Below, in pieces: positions 1 to 7,072 of a stretch of DNA of 45,733 nucleotides (position 1 is the first letter of the stretch; every line of letters starts with the position of its first letter). Under the pieces are notes generated by a model that made no database searches, was not told where the DNA came from, and saw only the letters and a program-made list of their open reading frames with translations. The stretch is from Gammaproteobacteria bacterium (lineage in GTDB: Bacteria > Pseudomonadota > Gammaproteobacteria > Pseudomonadales > Azotimanducaceae). The translations under genes were made by a program, and so were the position numbers. The stretch covers positions 1-45,733 of the forward strand of contig PAFU01000042.1 in the NCBI GenBank assembly GCA_002704225.1, in the 5' to 3' direction.

Positions 1-69
1 GGCGCTGCGATCTCTGCAAACCGCAAGATGTGATTCCGAAACCACGCTGTGCCATAAACAAAGCTCATC

Positions 70-561
70 ATGTCGGCCAACGTTATTGGTTCCGGCATGG
101 TCAGCGCCTACTTGGCCCAGATGGCACTCAGTCTCGACTACGAAATCACCGTCTGCGATCCCCGAAAAGACCTGTTAGACCAATTCAGCGTGGCGGGTGT
201 ACGCAAGGTGGCAGACATGCCGGACGATGCGGTGCGCGAATACGCAAATGACCCGGCCACGGCCATCGTGGCTCTGACTCACGACCCGCGGATTGATGAT
301 ATGGGTCTTATGGAAGCGCTGGAAACCGAGGCGTTTTACATCGGCGCCATGGGGTCTACCCGCTCGTCTGCCAGCCGTCGCGAACGGCTCTTAGCGCTGG
401 ACCTGAAAGCCGCGGATATCGACCGCTTGCACGCCCCTATTGGCCTACCCATCGGCAGCAAAACGCCCCCAGAAATTGCCATCGCGATTTTGGCCGAAAT
501 CACCGCAGTGCGAAAAAATCGAGTAACAGCAGCCCGCGACCATGTTGCCGCAATCGCCTAA
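70..561 (+). CDS. XdhC-family C-terminal (Rossmann) domain protein, 5' end uncertain
   Basis: The product carries the C-terminal half of XdhC/CoxI proteins, which help insert or sulfurate the molybdenum cofactor of xanthine dehydrogenase-type enzymes. A Rossmann start (VIGSGMVSAYLAQ, residues 5-17) is followed by TVCDPR, an ALTHDP segment, the FYIGAMGS motif and the family signature GLPIGSKTPPEIA near the C terminus. About 163 residues remain, whereas full XdhC proteins have an extra N-terminal domain. In this frame there are stop codons at positions 31 and 55, and no convincing ribosome binding site lies before the ATG at 70. The gene is therefore either a stand-alone C-domain protein, as some bacteria encode, or a 5'-disrupted remnant. 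It ends 3 bases before a MobA-like gene, which supports a molybdenum-enzyme maturation context. Its target enzyme is not in the window. Confidence 0.7.
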   Translation: MSANVIGSGMVSAYLAQMALSLDYEITVCDPRKDLLDQFSVAGVRKVADMPDDAVREYANDPATAIVALTHDPRIDDMGLMEALETEAFYIGAMGSTRSSASRRERLLALDLKAADIDRLHAPIGLPIGSKTPPEIAIAILAEITAVRKNRVTAARDHVAAIA

Positions 562-564
562 CTC

Positions 565-1167
565 TTGACCAACCCATCGAGACAAATCGGTGCTGTGCTT
601 TTGGGAGCCGGTTTTGGCCGCCGTTTTGGCAGTGACAAACGCCTCGCACCGCTGGGTGATCAAACCGTCGCCGAGACCACGGCAGCCGCCTACGCAAACG
701 CTTTCAAGGCTGTACGGATCGTTCTGCGTACTGAAGACATTGCCCTCATTGAGCGGATGGAACGGTTTGGAGAGGTCGTACTGACCGATCGGGCACACTT
801 GGGCATGGGGCATACGCTAGCGGCAGGCTTCAGTGATGTTTCGTGGGAGTGGGCCTTTGTGGGGCTATTGGACATGCCCTTTATCGCGACGGATACGCTA
901 CACCTCTTGCAAGCACGAGCCACGGACTCGGAACAGAAGATTATCCGCCCCGTCCTGAGGCGAACTCTTCAGGCGGATCAGACCGCGCCTCACGGCCACC
1001 CCATGGGGTTTCACCGGTCTCTGTTTGGCGACCTGCGGGCACTCGCAGGCGATCAGGGCGCTCGTTCGGTGCTGCGGGCAAATCCCAAGCAGATTGAAGA
1101 CATCGAGCTAACGGATACGGGCATTGTACGAGACATCGACCGACCGGAAGATTTACCCACTAGCTAA
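565..1167 (+). CDS. MobA-like nucleotidyltransferase (MocA/CoxD-type Mo-cofactor partner)
   Basis: This 200-residue protein has the NTP-transferase signature LLGAGFGRRFGSDK (about residues 12-25), the nucleotide-binding loop of MobA/MocA-type enzymes. These attach CMP or GMP to molybdopterin, or act with XdhC in maturing xanthine or CO dehydrogenase-type enzymes. A second typical segment, LLDMPFI, near residue 100 holds the metal-binding aspartate. The start is TTG at 565, only 3 bases after the XdhC-type gene, so the two are probably cotranscribed and translationally coupled. The 3' end overlaps the 3' end of the convergent nadK by 8 bases. Which nucleotide it transfers cannot be told from the sequence. 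Confidence 0.8.
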   Translation: MTNPSRQIGAVLLGAGFGRRFGSDKRLAPLGDQTVAETTAAAYANAFKAVRIVLRTEDIALIERMERFGEVVLTDRAHLGMGHTLAAGFSDVSWEWAFVGLLDMPFIATDTLHLLQARATDSEQKIIRPVLRRTLQADQTAPHGHPMGFHRSLFGDLRALAGDQGARSVLRANPKQIEDIELTDTGIVRDIDRPEDLPTS

Positions 1168-2065
1168 GCTTTTGCCCGCCCAGTCGACTGGCCCAATCCA
1201 GCTTCGAGCGACAGGCCTCGTAAAAACTGTGGTCTGACGGACAGAGCAAGGTCAGCGCATTCGGGTGTTTGCGGATTTGAATCTCATCTCCCGCCTGGAA
1301 CTTGATTTGCACTTGGGAATCACAGCTAATCTGTGGCGAGGTACTCGAACTGTTCTGCAAACGCAGCCGCAGGACATTGTTGCCGGGAACAACCAAGGGC
1401 CGGGACGTCAGGGTATGAGGGAACATCGGCACAACGACGATCGCATCCAATCCCGGATGCATAATCGGGCCACCTGCAGACAGCGCGTAGGCTGTCGAAC
1501 CCGTGGGACTCGCCACGATCAGGCCGTCGGAACGCTGATCGTAAACGAACTCATCGTCAAGCCACAGCGAGAACTCCATCATGCCCATAACGCCGCCCGG
1601 ACTGACGACCACATCGTTGAGTGCGCTTTGCTGGGCGATCACTTCACCGTCTCGTAAAATCGAGGCTTGCAGCAAAAAATGCTCTTCCGTGGTGAACTGG
1701 CCGTCGAGAATTTCTGTGAACTTTATGTCGATTTGGTCGGGGGAAATCGCCGCAAGAAACCCTAAGCCACCTCGATTCACGCCAACCACGGGAACCGCTG
1801 AGGCGGCCATTTCTCGGCCAAAACCCAACAGACTGCCATCGCCGCCGACCACGACAACCAAATCGGCAGCGCTACCCATGTCCTCTTCGGCCACGCTTTC
1901 GCGAGAGATGCCGTTTGCACCTGGCAGCGCGGCAAGGGTTTGGGATCCAAAGAGAACTTTGACCCCGCGCTGGTGAAAAACGGCTTCTACCGCATTGATA
2001 CTGGCCTCGATGGCATCGGTCTGGCGACGCGCAACGATAGCGACGGTTTTGAAAGACTGATTCAA
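1160..2065 (-). CDS. nadK: NAD kinase
   Basis: ATP-dependent phosphorylation of NAD to NADP in the cytoplasm. The 301-residue length is normal for the proteobacterial enzyme. The diagnostic GGDGS motif lies at residues 74-78, followed by VNRGGLGFLA near 96-105. An ND pair at 150-151 stands where most NAD kinases have NE, a conservative change. The glycine-rich block SPTGSTAYALSAGGPI is at 186-201. It is transcribed divergently from cysE across a 198-base gap that holds two palindromes. Its tail overlaps the convergent nucleotidyltransferase gene by 8 bases. The grpE/dnaK or recN neighbours common for nadK in other gammaproteobacteria are absent. Confidence 0.96.
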   Translation of the reverse strand: MNQSFKTVAIVARRQTDAIEASINAVEAVFHQRGVKVLFGSQTLAALPGANGISRESVAEEDMGSAADLVVVVGGDGSLLGFGREMAASAVPVVGVNRGGLGFLAAISPDQIDIKFTEILDGQFTTEEHFLLQASILRDGEVIAQQSALNDVVVSPGGVMGMMEFSLWLDDEFVYDQRSDGLIVASPTGSTAYALSAGGPIMHPGLDAIVVVPMFPHTLTSRPLVVPGNNVLRLRLQNSSSTSPQISCDSQVQIKFQAGDEIQIRKHPNALTLLCPSDHSFYEACRSKLDWASRLGGQKLS

Positions 2066-2091
2066 AGCGTTTCGACTTCCTTTGTGTATGA

Positions 2092-2106
2092 CCAGGTGAC
2101 ACCTGG
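2092..2106. promoter_or_regulatory. 15-bp palindrome upstream of nadK (possible operator)
   Basis: The sequence CCAGGTGACACCTGG is a perfect inverted repeat with 7-base arms around a single central A. It lies 27 bases upstream of the nadK start codon and 157 bases upstream of cysE. The position suits a repressor site or the symmetric half of a promoter element, but no regulator is identified and no clear -35/-10 pair was found. Confidence 0.4.
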
Positions 2107-2182
2107 GATATTTGCGCGACCCTACACAGTCACAGGCGTTGGAACAATCCTCTATAGCGTTTGTACTTCACTTGCACGGCCT

Positions 2183-2197
2183 GAGACTGCTAGTCTC
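2183..2197. repeat. Short inverted repeat in the cysE leader
   Basis: GAGACTGCTAGTCTC forms 6-base perfect arms around a 3-base centre, 66 bases before the cysE start. It could be an operator or a small leader hairpin. There is no T-run, so it does not look like a terminator. Confidence 0.3.
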
Positions 2198-2263
2198 CCT
2201 GCCATCGAGTATCCGTAAATTCGCCTTTATGAACAGAATGGCGACCAATTCAGGAAAAAAACC

Positions 2264-3118
2264 ATGTCGGCACAAGCGACGACCAATACCCTGCAAAACC
2301 GCTTTACAGAGGTCATGCAAGACCAGCAGTCCGAGTCGTTATCCCAACTTCACAGCTTGGATGACCTGTGGCCGGTGATGCGCGAGGAGGCCCAACGCAA
2401 GGCACAAGAAGAGCCTATTTTAGGCAGCTATTTCCACGCCACGATTCTGAATCATAAGTCCTTTGCCGATGCACTGAGCTTTCGTCTGGCCAGTAAGCTG
2501 GACAACCCCATGCTGCCCACCATGCTGATTCGAGATGTGATCGCCGAAGCCGCTGATGCCCACCAAGACATTCTCAGCGCTGCTGAAATCGACATCATTG
2601 CCAACTACACCCGGGACCCGGCGTGCCGCGACCTGTCCAGCGCTTTTCTGTTTCTCAAGGGCTACCACGCCTTGCAGGCTCATCGCATCGCCAATTGGCT
2701 GTGGTATCAAGATCGCCACACGCTGGCCCAATTCTTCCAAAATCAAATCAGCGTCACCTTGGGCGTGGACATCCACCCGGCGGCCCGTATCGGCAGCGGC
2801 ATTATGTTCGACCACGCAACCGGCATCGTGATTGGCGAGACCGCCGTGGTAGAAGACGATGTGTCCGTACTGCATTCGGTCACCCTCGGTGGCACAGGCA
2901 AAAGCAGCGGCGACCGACACCCCAAAATTCGCAAGGGTGTACTGCTCTCTGCTGGCTGCAAAGTCATTGGCAACATTGAGATTGGCGAAAACGCCAAGGT
3001 CGGTGCCGGCAGCGTGGTTCTGGAAGACGTACCCGCCAATGTCACCGTTGCGGGTGTACCGGCGAAAATTGTCGGCAAGGTCGAAAGCGAGGCTGTTCCC
3101 GCCCACACAATGGATTAA
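2264..3118 (+). CDS. cysE: Serine O-acetyltransferase
   Basis: Transfers acetyl from acetyl-CoA to serine to give O-acetylserine, the entry step of cysteine synthesis. The 284-residue protein has the alpha-helical N-terminal region typical of CysE (about residues 30-165). The left-handed beta-helix of hexapeptide repeats follows, starting near VDIHPAARIG (168-177). The catalytic DHATG segment is at 183-187, and HPKIR with its second conserved histidine is at 219-223. The VAGVPAKIVG end of the helix is near 262-271. An AGGAAA-type ribosome binding site precedes the ATG. It is divergent from nadK and convergent with the DsbA-family gene. Confidence 0.95.
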   Translation: MSAQATTNTLQNRFTEVMQDQQSESLSQLHSLDDLWPVMREEAQRKAQEEPILGSYFHATILNHKSFADALSFRLASKLDNPMLPTMLIRDVIAEAADAHQDILSAAEIDIIANYTRDPACRDLSSAFLFLKGYHALQAHRIANWLWYQDRHTLAQFFQNQISVTLGVDIHPAARIGSGIMFDHATGIVIGETAVVEDDVSVLHSVTLGGTGKSSGDRHPKIRKGVLLSAGCKVIGNIEIGENAKVGAGSVVLEDVPANVTVAGVPAKIVGKVESEAVPAHTMD

Positions 3119-3167
3119 GTCGTGTCTGGAAAAGGCTGTCGGCGCGAGTTCACCGCTTAGGGGCTCG

Positions 3168-3848
3168 CTAAACAGAAGAAAATCTGATTTTAGCCCGCTG
3201 GATGATGGCCTGCATGGTCTCAGTGTCTTGCGCTCCGGGCAGCAAATAGCTGCCGCCCATCACGTATCCCGGAACACCAGAAACCCCCAGATCCAAACCT
3301 CGCTCGAGCTGCGCGTCAATTTCGGCATCCAGTTCTGCACCCAAACGACCTTCTCCGTTCAACACGCAGTCCTTGACCGACTCGGTCAAACCGAAGGGCT
3401 TGGCCAGTCCGGACAATACGTCGGCATCTCCCACATCCTGCCCAAGGCAAAAATAGGCCTGAAAAAGCGTTTCGACGACGGCGTGTTGGGCTTGCCAACC
3501 GCCCTCCACATAAACCCATTCCACCAGTCGGTGGGCGGCACGGGTATTGGGTGTTCGCTCGATCAGATCATATCGAAGCCCAATATTCTCCGCAGCCGCT
3601 TCAGCCAAAATCGCTGCTGGCACCCGACCCTTGTCGCCACGGGGCCCGTAACGCCGGCGCAGCAGTTCGTTTCGATCAATACCCTCAATCGGCAGATTGG
3701 GATACAACAGATAGGGCCGCCAGCGCAGACGTACCTCTGGGTCAAATTCATTGTTTGCGCCGAGGCGTTTTAGGGCTTTTTCGAGCCGACGCTTACCAAT
3801 AAAGCACCAGGGACAAATCGCATCAGAGAAAATTTCGATTTCCAGCAT
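3168..3848 (-). CDS. DsbA-family oxidoreductase, FrnE-like
   Basis: A 226-residue thioredoxin-fold protein with the redox motif CPWC at residues 12-15 directly after the first beta strand (EIEIFSDAICPWC). The helical insertion is typical of FrnE/2-hydroxychromene-2-carboxylate isomerase-like DsbA proteins, and the cis-proline region GVSGVPGYV lies near residues 188-196. There is no signal peptide, so it should work in the cytoplasm, probably in disulfide exchange or as a glutathione-dependent isomerase. GAGG lies 5 bases before the ATG. It is convergent with cysE and appears monocistronic. The substrate is unknown. Confidence 0.88.
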   Translation of the reverse strand: MLEIEIFSDAICPWCFIGKRRLEKALKRLGANNEFDPEVRLRWRPYLLYPNLPIEGIDRNELLRRRYGPRGDKGRVPAAILAEAAAENIGLRYDLIERTPNTRAAHRLVEWVYVEGGWQAQHAVVETLFQAYFCLGQDVGDADVLSGLAKPFGLTESVKDCVLNGEGRLGAELDAEIDAQLERGLDLGVSGVPGYVMGGSYLLPGAQDTETMQAIIQRAKIRFSSV

Positions 3849-3965
3849 GGAGACCTCGTTTACCGGGCGGTGCGTTGACGCCCTTGCTCAATATCAGTGG
3901 AAAGTTTGTGCGGTGTTTGCCACCATCGCCGCTGATCATTCTTACACAATCGGTAGTCAAATTTA

Positions 3966-4250
3966 GTGTCGTTTACTGTCAGAGTACTGCTCATCGGAAT
4001 CGGCGTTTTATGCGTTATCCTCGGCTTCATTGGTTTAGCTGTTCCTCTGATGCCCGGCTTCGTGTTTTTTGGCATTGCCGTTATTTGTCTGTCGTCTGCA
4101 TCGCCCACCCTGCGTCGCAAACTGGCCAGCTACCCAAAAGTCGGATGCTTCCTACAAGAACTGGAGGACACCCGGGGACTCAAACTCAAATTACGCGTCA
4201 GCGCAGCTTTCCGCTCTGCTCTGCGCTTGTTAGGAGGCTCTCAGCATTAA
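3966..4250 (+). CDS. DUF454 (YbaN-like) small inner-membrane protein
   Basis: This 94-residue protein begins at GTG 3966 and opens with a hydrophobic stretch (about residues 5-45) containing GFIGLAVPLMPGFVFFGIAV. That is the LG-x-LP-x-xPG/T pattern of the DUF454/YbaN family. A conserved SSASPTLRRKL segment follows, and then a basic tail. It is shorter than the second DUF454 protein at 10001, lacking the C-terminal membrane pair. Its stop codon overlaps the proposed start of the downstream kinase (ATTAA), so the two look cotranslated. The molecular function of DUF454 is not known to me. Confidence 0.72.
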   Translation: MSFTVRVLLIGIGVLCVILGFIGLAVPLMPGFVFFGIAVICLSSASPTLRRKLASYPKVGCFLQELEDTRGLKLKLRVSAAFRSALRLLGGSQH

Positions 4251-5154
4251 CACGACGGATAATCTTCGCATCGCGGTGATGGGCGCCTTGGCCTATGACG
4301 TGATCGGCAAAACCGACAAGATTTTTGACGAATCTGGGCCCGGTCTGAACTGCAAGGTGACCGATCAGCAGGAGTTCTTCGGAGGTTGCGCAGGCAATAT
4401 CGCCTATGGGCTGAAATTACTGAAGACACCCTACTTGCTCTTGTCTGCCGCCGGCAGTGAGGACTTCCGTCGTTACGCGCAACATCTGAATCACCAGTTA
4501 GACGGTATCTTGACGGTGAAGGGTGCCCACTGCGCCAGGGCAAACATCATCACCGACCCTAATGGAACGCAGTTCACGGCCTTTTCGCCGGGGCCCGCCA
4601 TTGATATCGATACCTGGAAAGTGCATTTGCAGAATCAGGCCTTTGAATCCTTGGATCTGTTCGTCTGCGCGCCATTTCCAGCGCCCATGATGCAGGCGGC
4701 TCTGCGCATCGCCAAAACAAAAAACGGGAACATTCTGAATGTCTGGGTACCGGGACAGTATGCGGATAGCATGGACGCTACCACCCTCAACAACGCCATA
4801 CTTTACTGCGATGTGTTGATCGGCAACGCGCACGAGATTGCACATATTCGTAAAATGCTGCCGGACGGCTTGGCGCAAAAGACCGTGATAGAAACCGACG
4901 GTGCACGACCGGTTCGGGCCCTGCTCGCGGATGGCAACCAGCGCACCCTACCCACACCTGCGGTGTCACCGGTCGTTGACCCCACGGGCTGTGGTGATGC
5001 CTTTGTTGCCGGCATGGTGCATGCACTACTCAAGACCCTAGATGAATCCGTGGAAGGTCACTGGGAACGGAACATCAATGACATTGTTCGCGCCGGCATC
5101 CGACTCGCAGGTCGTTGCCTGACCGAGCGCGGTTCTCAAACCTACAGTCGCTAG
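4246..5154 (+). CDS. PfkB-family carbohydrate/nucleoside kinase, probable ATT start
   Basis: A ribokinase-fold kinase of about 302 residues. Visible motifs are the N-terminal strand RIAVMG, the substrate-site segment GGCAGNIAYGL, and the C-terminal ATP/anion-hole motif DPTGCGDAF with the catalytic aspartate. The layout resembles the adenosine kinase branch. An in-frame stop at 4231 and the conventional candidate GTG at 4276 leave a conflict, because GTG would cut away the first beta strand. ATT at 4246 sits 8 bases after a strong AGGAGG and overlaps the stop of the DUF454 gene, so I place the start there. ATT starts are rare, and a sequencing change from ATG is also possible. The substrate is undetermined. 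The gene is followed 34 bases later by a PLP enzyme. Confidence 0.85.
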   Translation: MNTTDNLRIAVMGALAYDVIGKTDKIFDESGPGLNCKVTDQQEFFGGCAGNIAYGLKLLKTPYLLLSAAGSEDFRRYAQHLNHQLDGILTVKGAHCARANIITDPNGTQFTAFSPGPAIDIDTWKVHLQNQAFESLDLFVCAPFPAPMMQAALRIAKTKNGNILNVWVPGQYADSMDATTLNNAILYCDVLIGNAHEIAHIRKMLPDGLAQKTVIETDGARPVRALLADGNQRTLPTPAVSPVVDPTGCGDAFVAGMVHALLKTLDESVEGHWERNINDIVRAGIRLAGRCLTERGSQTYSR

Positions 5155-5188
5155 TCGACCTGAATGCATGCGATGGCCGGGAGACAAC

Positions 5189-6208
5189 ATGAGTTCAAAC
5201 CGCAATATGACATGGTTCGATCAACAGCCGAGAATTGAACTGGGGCAAGGCCCAACACCCTTGGAGCCCTTAGATCGATTAAGCAAAGAGCTGGGTGGGC
5301 CGAGAATTTGGCTTAAGCGGGACGACTGCACCGGCCTTGCGACCGGCGGCAACAAAACGCGCAAGCTCGAATACTTGATGGCGGACGCTCTGGCTCAACA
5401 AGCCGATTGCATCGTGACCTATGGCGCCGTGCAATCGAATCATGCCCGGCAGACCGCCGCCGCCTGTGCCAAGCTGGGCCTGCCCTGCCACTTACTGCTG
5501 AGCGAACGGGTAGACTGGCCACATGACAGCTATGCCCGTCAGGGAAACATGCTACTGGACCGATTACTCGGGGCTGAGATACATGTCAGTTCGTTGGAAG
5601 ATATCGCCGACAGGCGAAAAGCGCTGCTGGCCAAGCTCACAGACCAAGGCCAGCGGGTCTATGAAATTCCTGCGGGTGGTTCCAGTGCGGTCGGAGCCCT
5701 AGGCTATACACGCTGCCTGGCAGAACTGATGGTCCAATGTGAAACTCAGAGCATTGGCACCGACCTGATCGTACACGCCTCCGCCAGCGCGGGTACTCAG
5801 GCTGGCCTAGTCTTCGGCAAAAGTCTGTTGGATATGCCCGGGCGAATTTTAGGCATCAATGTGTTTCATCCCGACCCGCAAACCCTCAAAGATCGGGTTT
5901 TGATTCTGGCCCAAACCATGAGCGACCGATGGCCAGACACAGCGCTTGCGGAGACCTTTCAAGTTGACGTCAATCACGCCTACTTCGGCGACGGCTATGG
6001 ACTGCCCACCACCGGCTGCATCAAGGCCATTCGTATGGCCGCGCAACTGGAGGGCTTACTTTTTGATCCTGTGTACTCAGGAAAGGCCTTGGCTGCCCTG
6101 ATTGACCAAATCAATCTGGGCAACTTCAATCATCTGAACGACGTGATTCTGATTCATACGGGAGGCAGCGCAAGTCTCGGCGCCTACATCGATGCGTTCG
6201 ACGAATAG
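5189..6208 (+). CDS. PLP-dependent D-cysteine desulfhydrase / L-cysteate sulfo-lyase family enzyme
   Basis: A fold-type II PLP enzyme of 339 residues. The PLP lysine lies in GGNKTRKLEY, followed by GAVQSNHARQTAA and the phosphate-binding ASASAGTQAG region. DPVYSGKA and IHTGGSASL close the family pattern. D-cysteine desulfhydrase (DcyD), L-cysteate sulfo-lyase (CuyA) and ACC deaminase share this fold. The DDCTGLATGGNK and SNHARQ spellings look closer to CuyA than to DcyD, but this is an impression without alignment. I chose ATG 5189 over the ATG at 5168 because GGGAG lies 5 bases upstream. It is the third gene of the DUF454/kinase unit. Confidence 0.86.
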   Translation: MSSNRNMTWFDQQPRIELGQGPTPLEPLDRLSKELGGPRIWLKRDDCTGLATGGNKTRKLEYLMADALAQQADCIVTYGAVQSNHARQTAAACAKLGLPCHLLLSERVDWPHDSYARQGNMLLDRLLGAEIHVSSLEDIADRRKALLAKLTDQGQRVYEIPAGGSSAVGALGYTRCLAELMVQCETQSIGTDLIVHASASAGTQAGLVFGKSLLDMPGRILGINVFHPDPQTLKDRVLILAQTMSDRWPDTALAETFQVDVNHAYFGDGYGLPTTGCIKAIRMAAQLEGLLFDPVYSGKALAALIDQINLGNFNHLNDVILIHTGGSASLGAYIDAFDE

Positions 6209-6224
6209 CGCTGCCTTAGATTCC

Positions 6225-7028
6225 TTAGCCCGTGAACATGCCCCCATTGGGAAACAGTGTTTGGCCAGTAAAGTAGCTGGATTCCTCGCTGGCCAAAAAC
6301 AATGCTGTGCTGGCGATTTCATTGGCCTGCCCCATGCGCTGCATGGGTGTCATCTGCATCACGGTGTCCATCCACTCCGGCGACTGCCGAATGTTCGCGG
6401 TCATCGGCGTTTCGATAAAACCGGGTCCGATGGCGTTAACGCGAATATTACTGGTGCTGTATTCCGTGGCGACGGTTTGGGTAAGCATGATTACCGCTGC
6501 TTTTGACACACAGTAATCTGATGCTCCCGGCAAGGGGCGTCGACCAGCAATGGACGCAATATTCACGATAGAGCCTGCATTGCCCTTGGCAAGCATGTGC
6601 TTGATCGCCATTTGATTGGTCAGCATCACCCCGGTGACGTTCACGGCCATGACTTTTTCCCAGTCCTCAAGCATTCGGTTATGAAACATCCGTTCTTCAG
6701 GATCGGCTTCGACTTCACTGACTTCACCGCTGATGTAACCCGATGAGGAAACCCCCGCAGCAGCCAATACGGTGTCGACCTGACCGTAACGGGACACCAC
6801 ATCGTCAAACAATGCCTGCTGGCTTTCCTTGGAGGTTACGTCTACCTGTATGAACTCGATGGAGGCACCGCCAGCGGACATTTCTGCAGCCGCATTGGCA
6901 CCTCGCTCGGCGTTGATATCGGCGACAACAACCCGGGCTCCTTCGGCGGCGTAGCGCAGTGCGCTCGCCCGACCCAACCCACTGATGCCACCAGTAATGA
7001 CAGCGACTTTATTGTCTAATAGTCCCAT
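6225..7028 (-). CDS. SDR-family oxidoreductase (3-hydroxyacyl/FabG-like)
   Basis: A classical short-chain dehydrogenase of 267 residues. It has the NAD(P)-binding TGGISGLGRA near residue 12, DVT after strand 4, an AAAGVSSSG variant of the NNAG motif, the active-site YCVSK, and the IGPGFIETPM segment. An aspartate after the second strand (VVVADIN) suggests preference for NAD. It is the last gene of a three-gene unit 44 bases after the phosphotransferase gene, which suggests oxidation of a hydroxyacyl-CoA produced by its partners. The start follows GAGAGGGAAAGAGC. Confidence 0.9.
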   Translation of the reverse strand: MGLLDNKVAVITGGISGLGRASALRYAAEGARVVVADINAERGANAAAEMSAGGASIEFIQVDVTSKESQQALFDDVVSRYGQVDTVLAAAGVSSSGYISGEVSEVEADPEERMFHNRMLEDWEKVMAVNVTGVMLTNQMAIKHMLAKGNAGSIVNIASIAGRRPLPGASDYCVSKAAVIMLTQTVATEYSTSNIRVNAIGPGFIETPMTANIRQSPEWMDTVMQMTPMQRMGQANEIASTALFLASEESSYFTGQTLFPNGGMFTG

Positions 7029-7072
7029 GCTCTTTCCCTCTCGATTGTTCTGAATAGCGGTCTGAGGATGGG

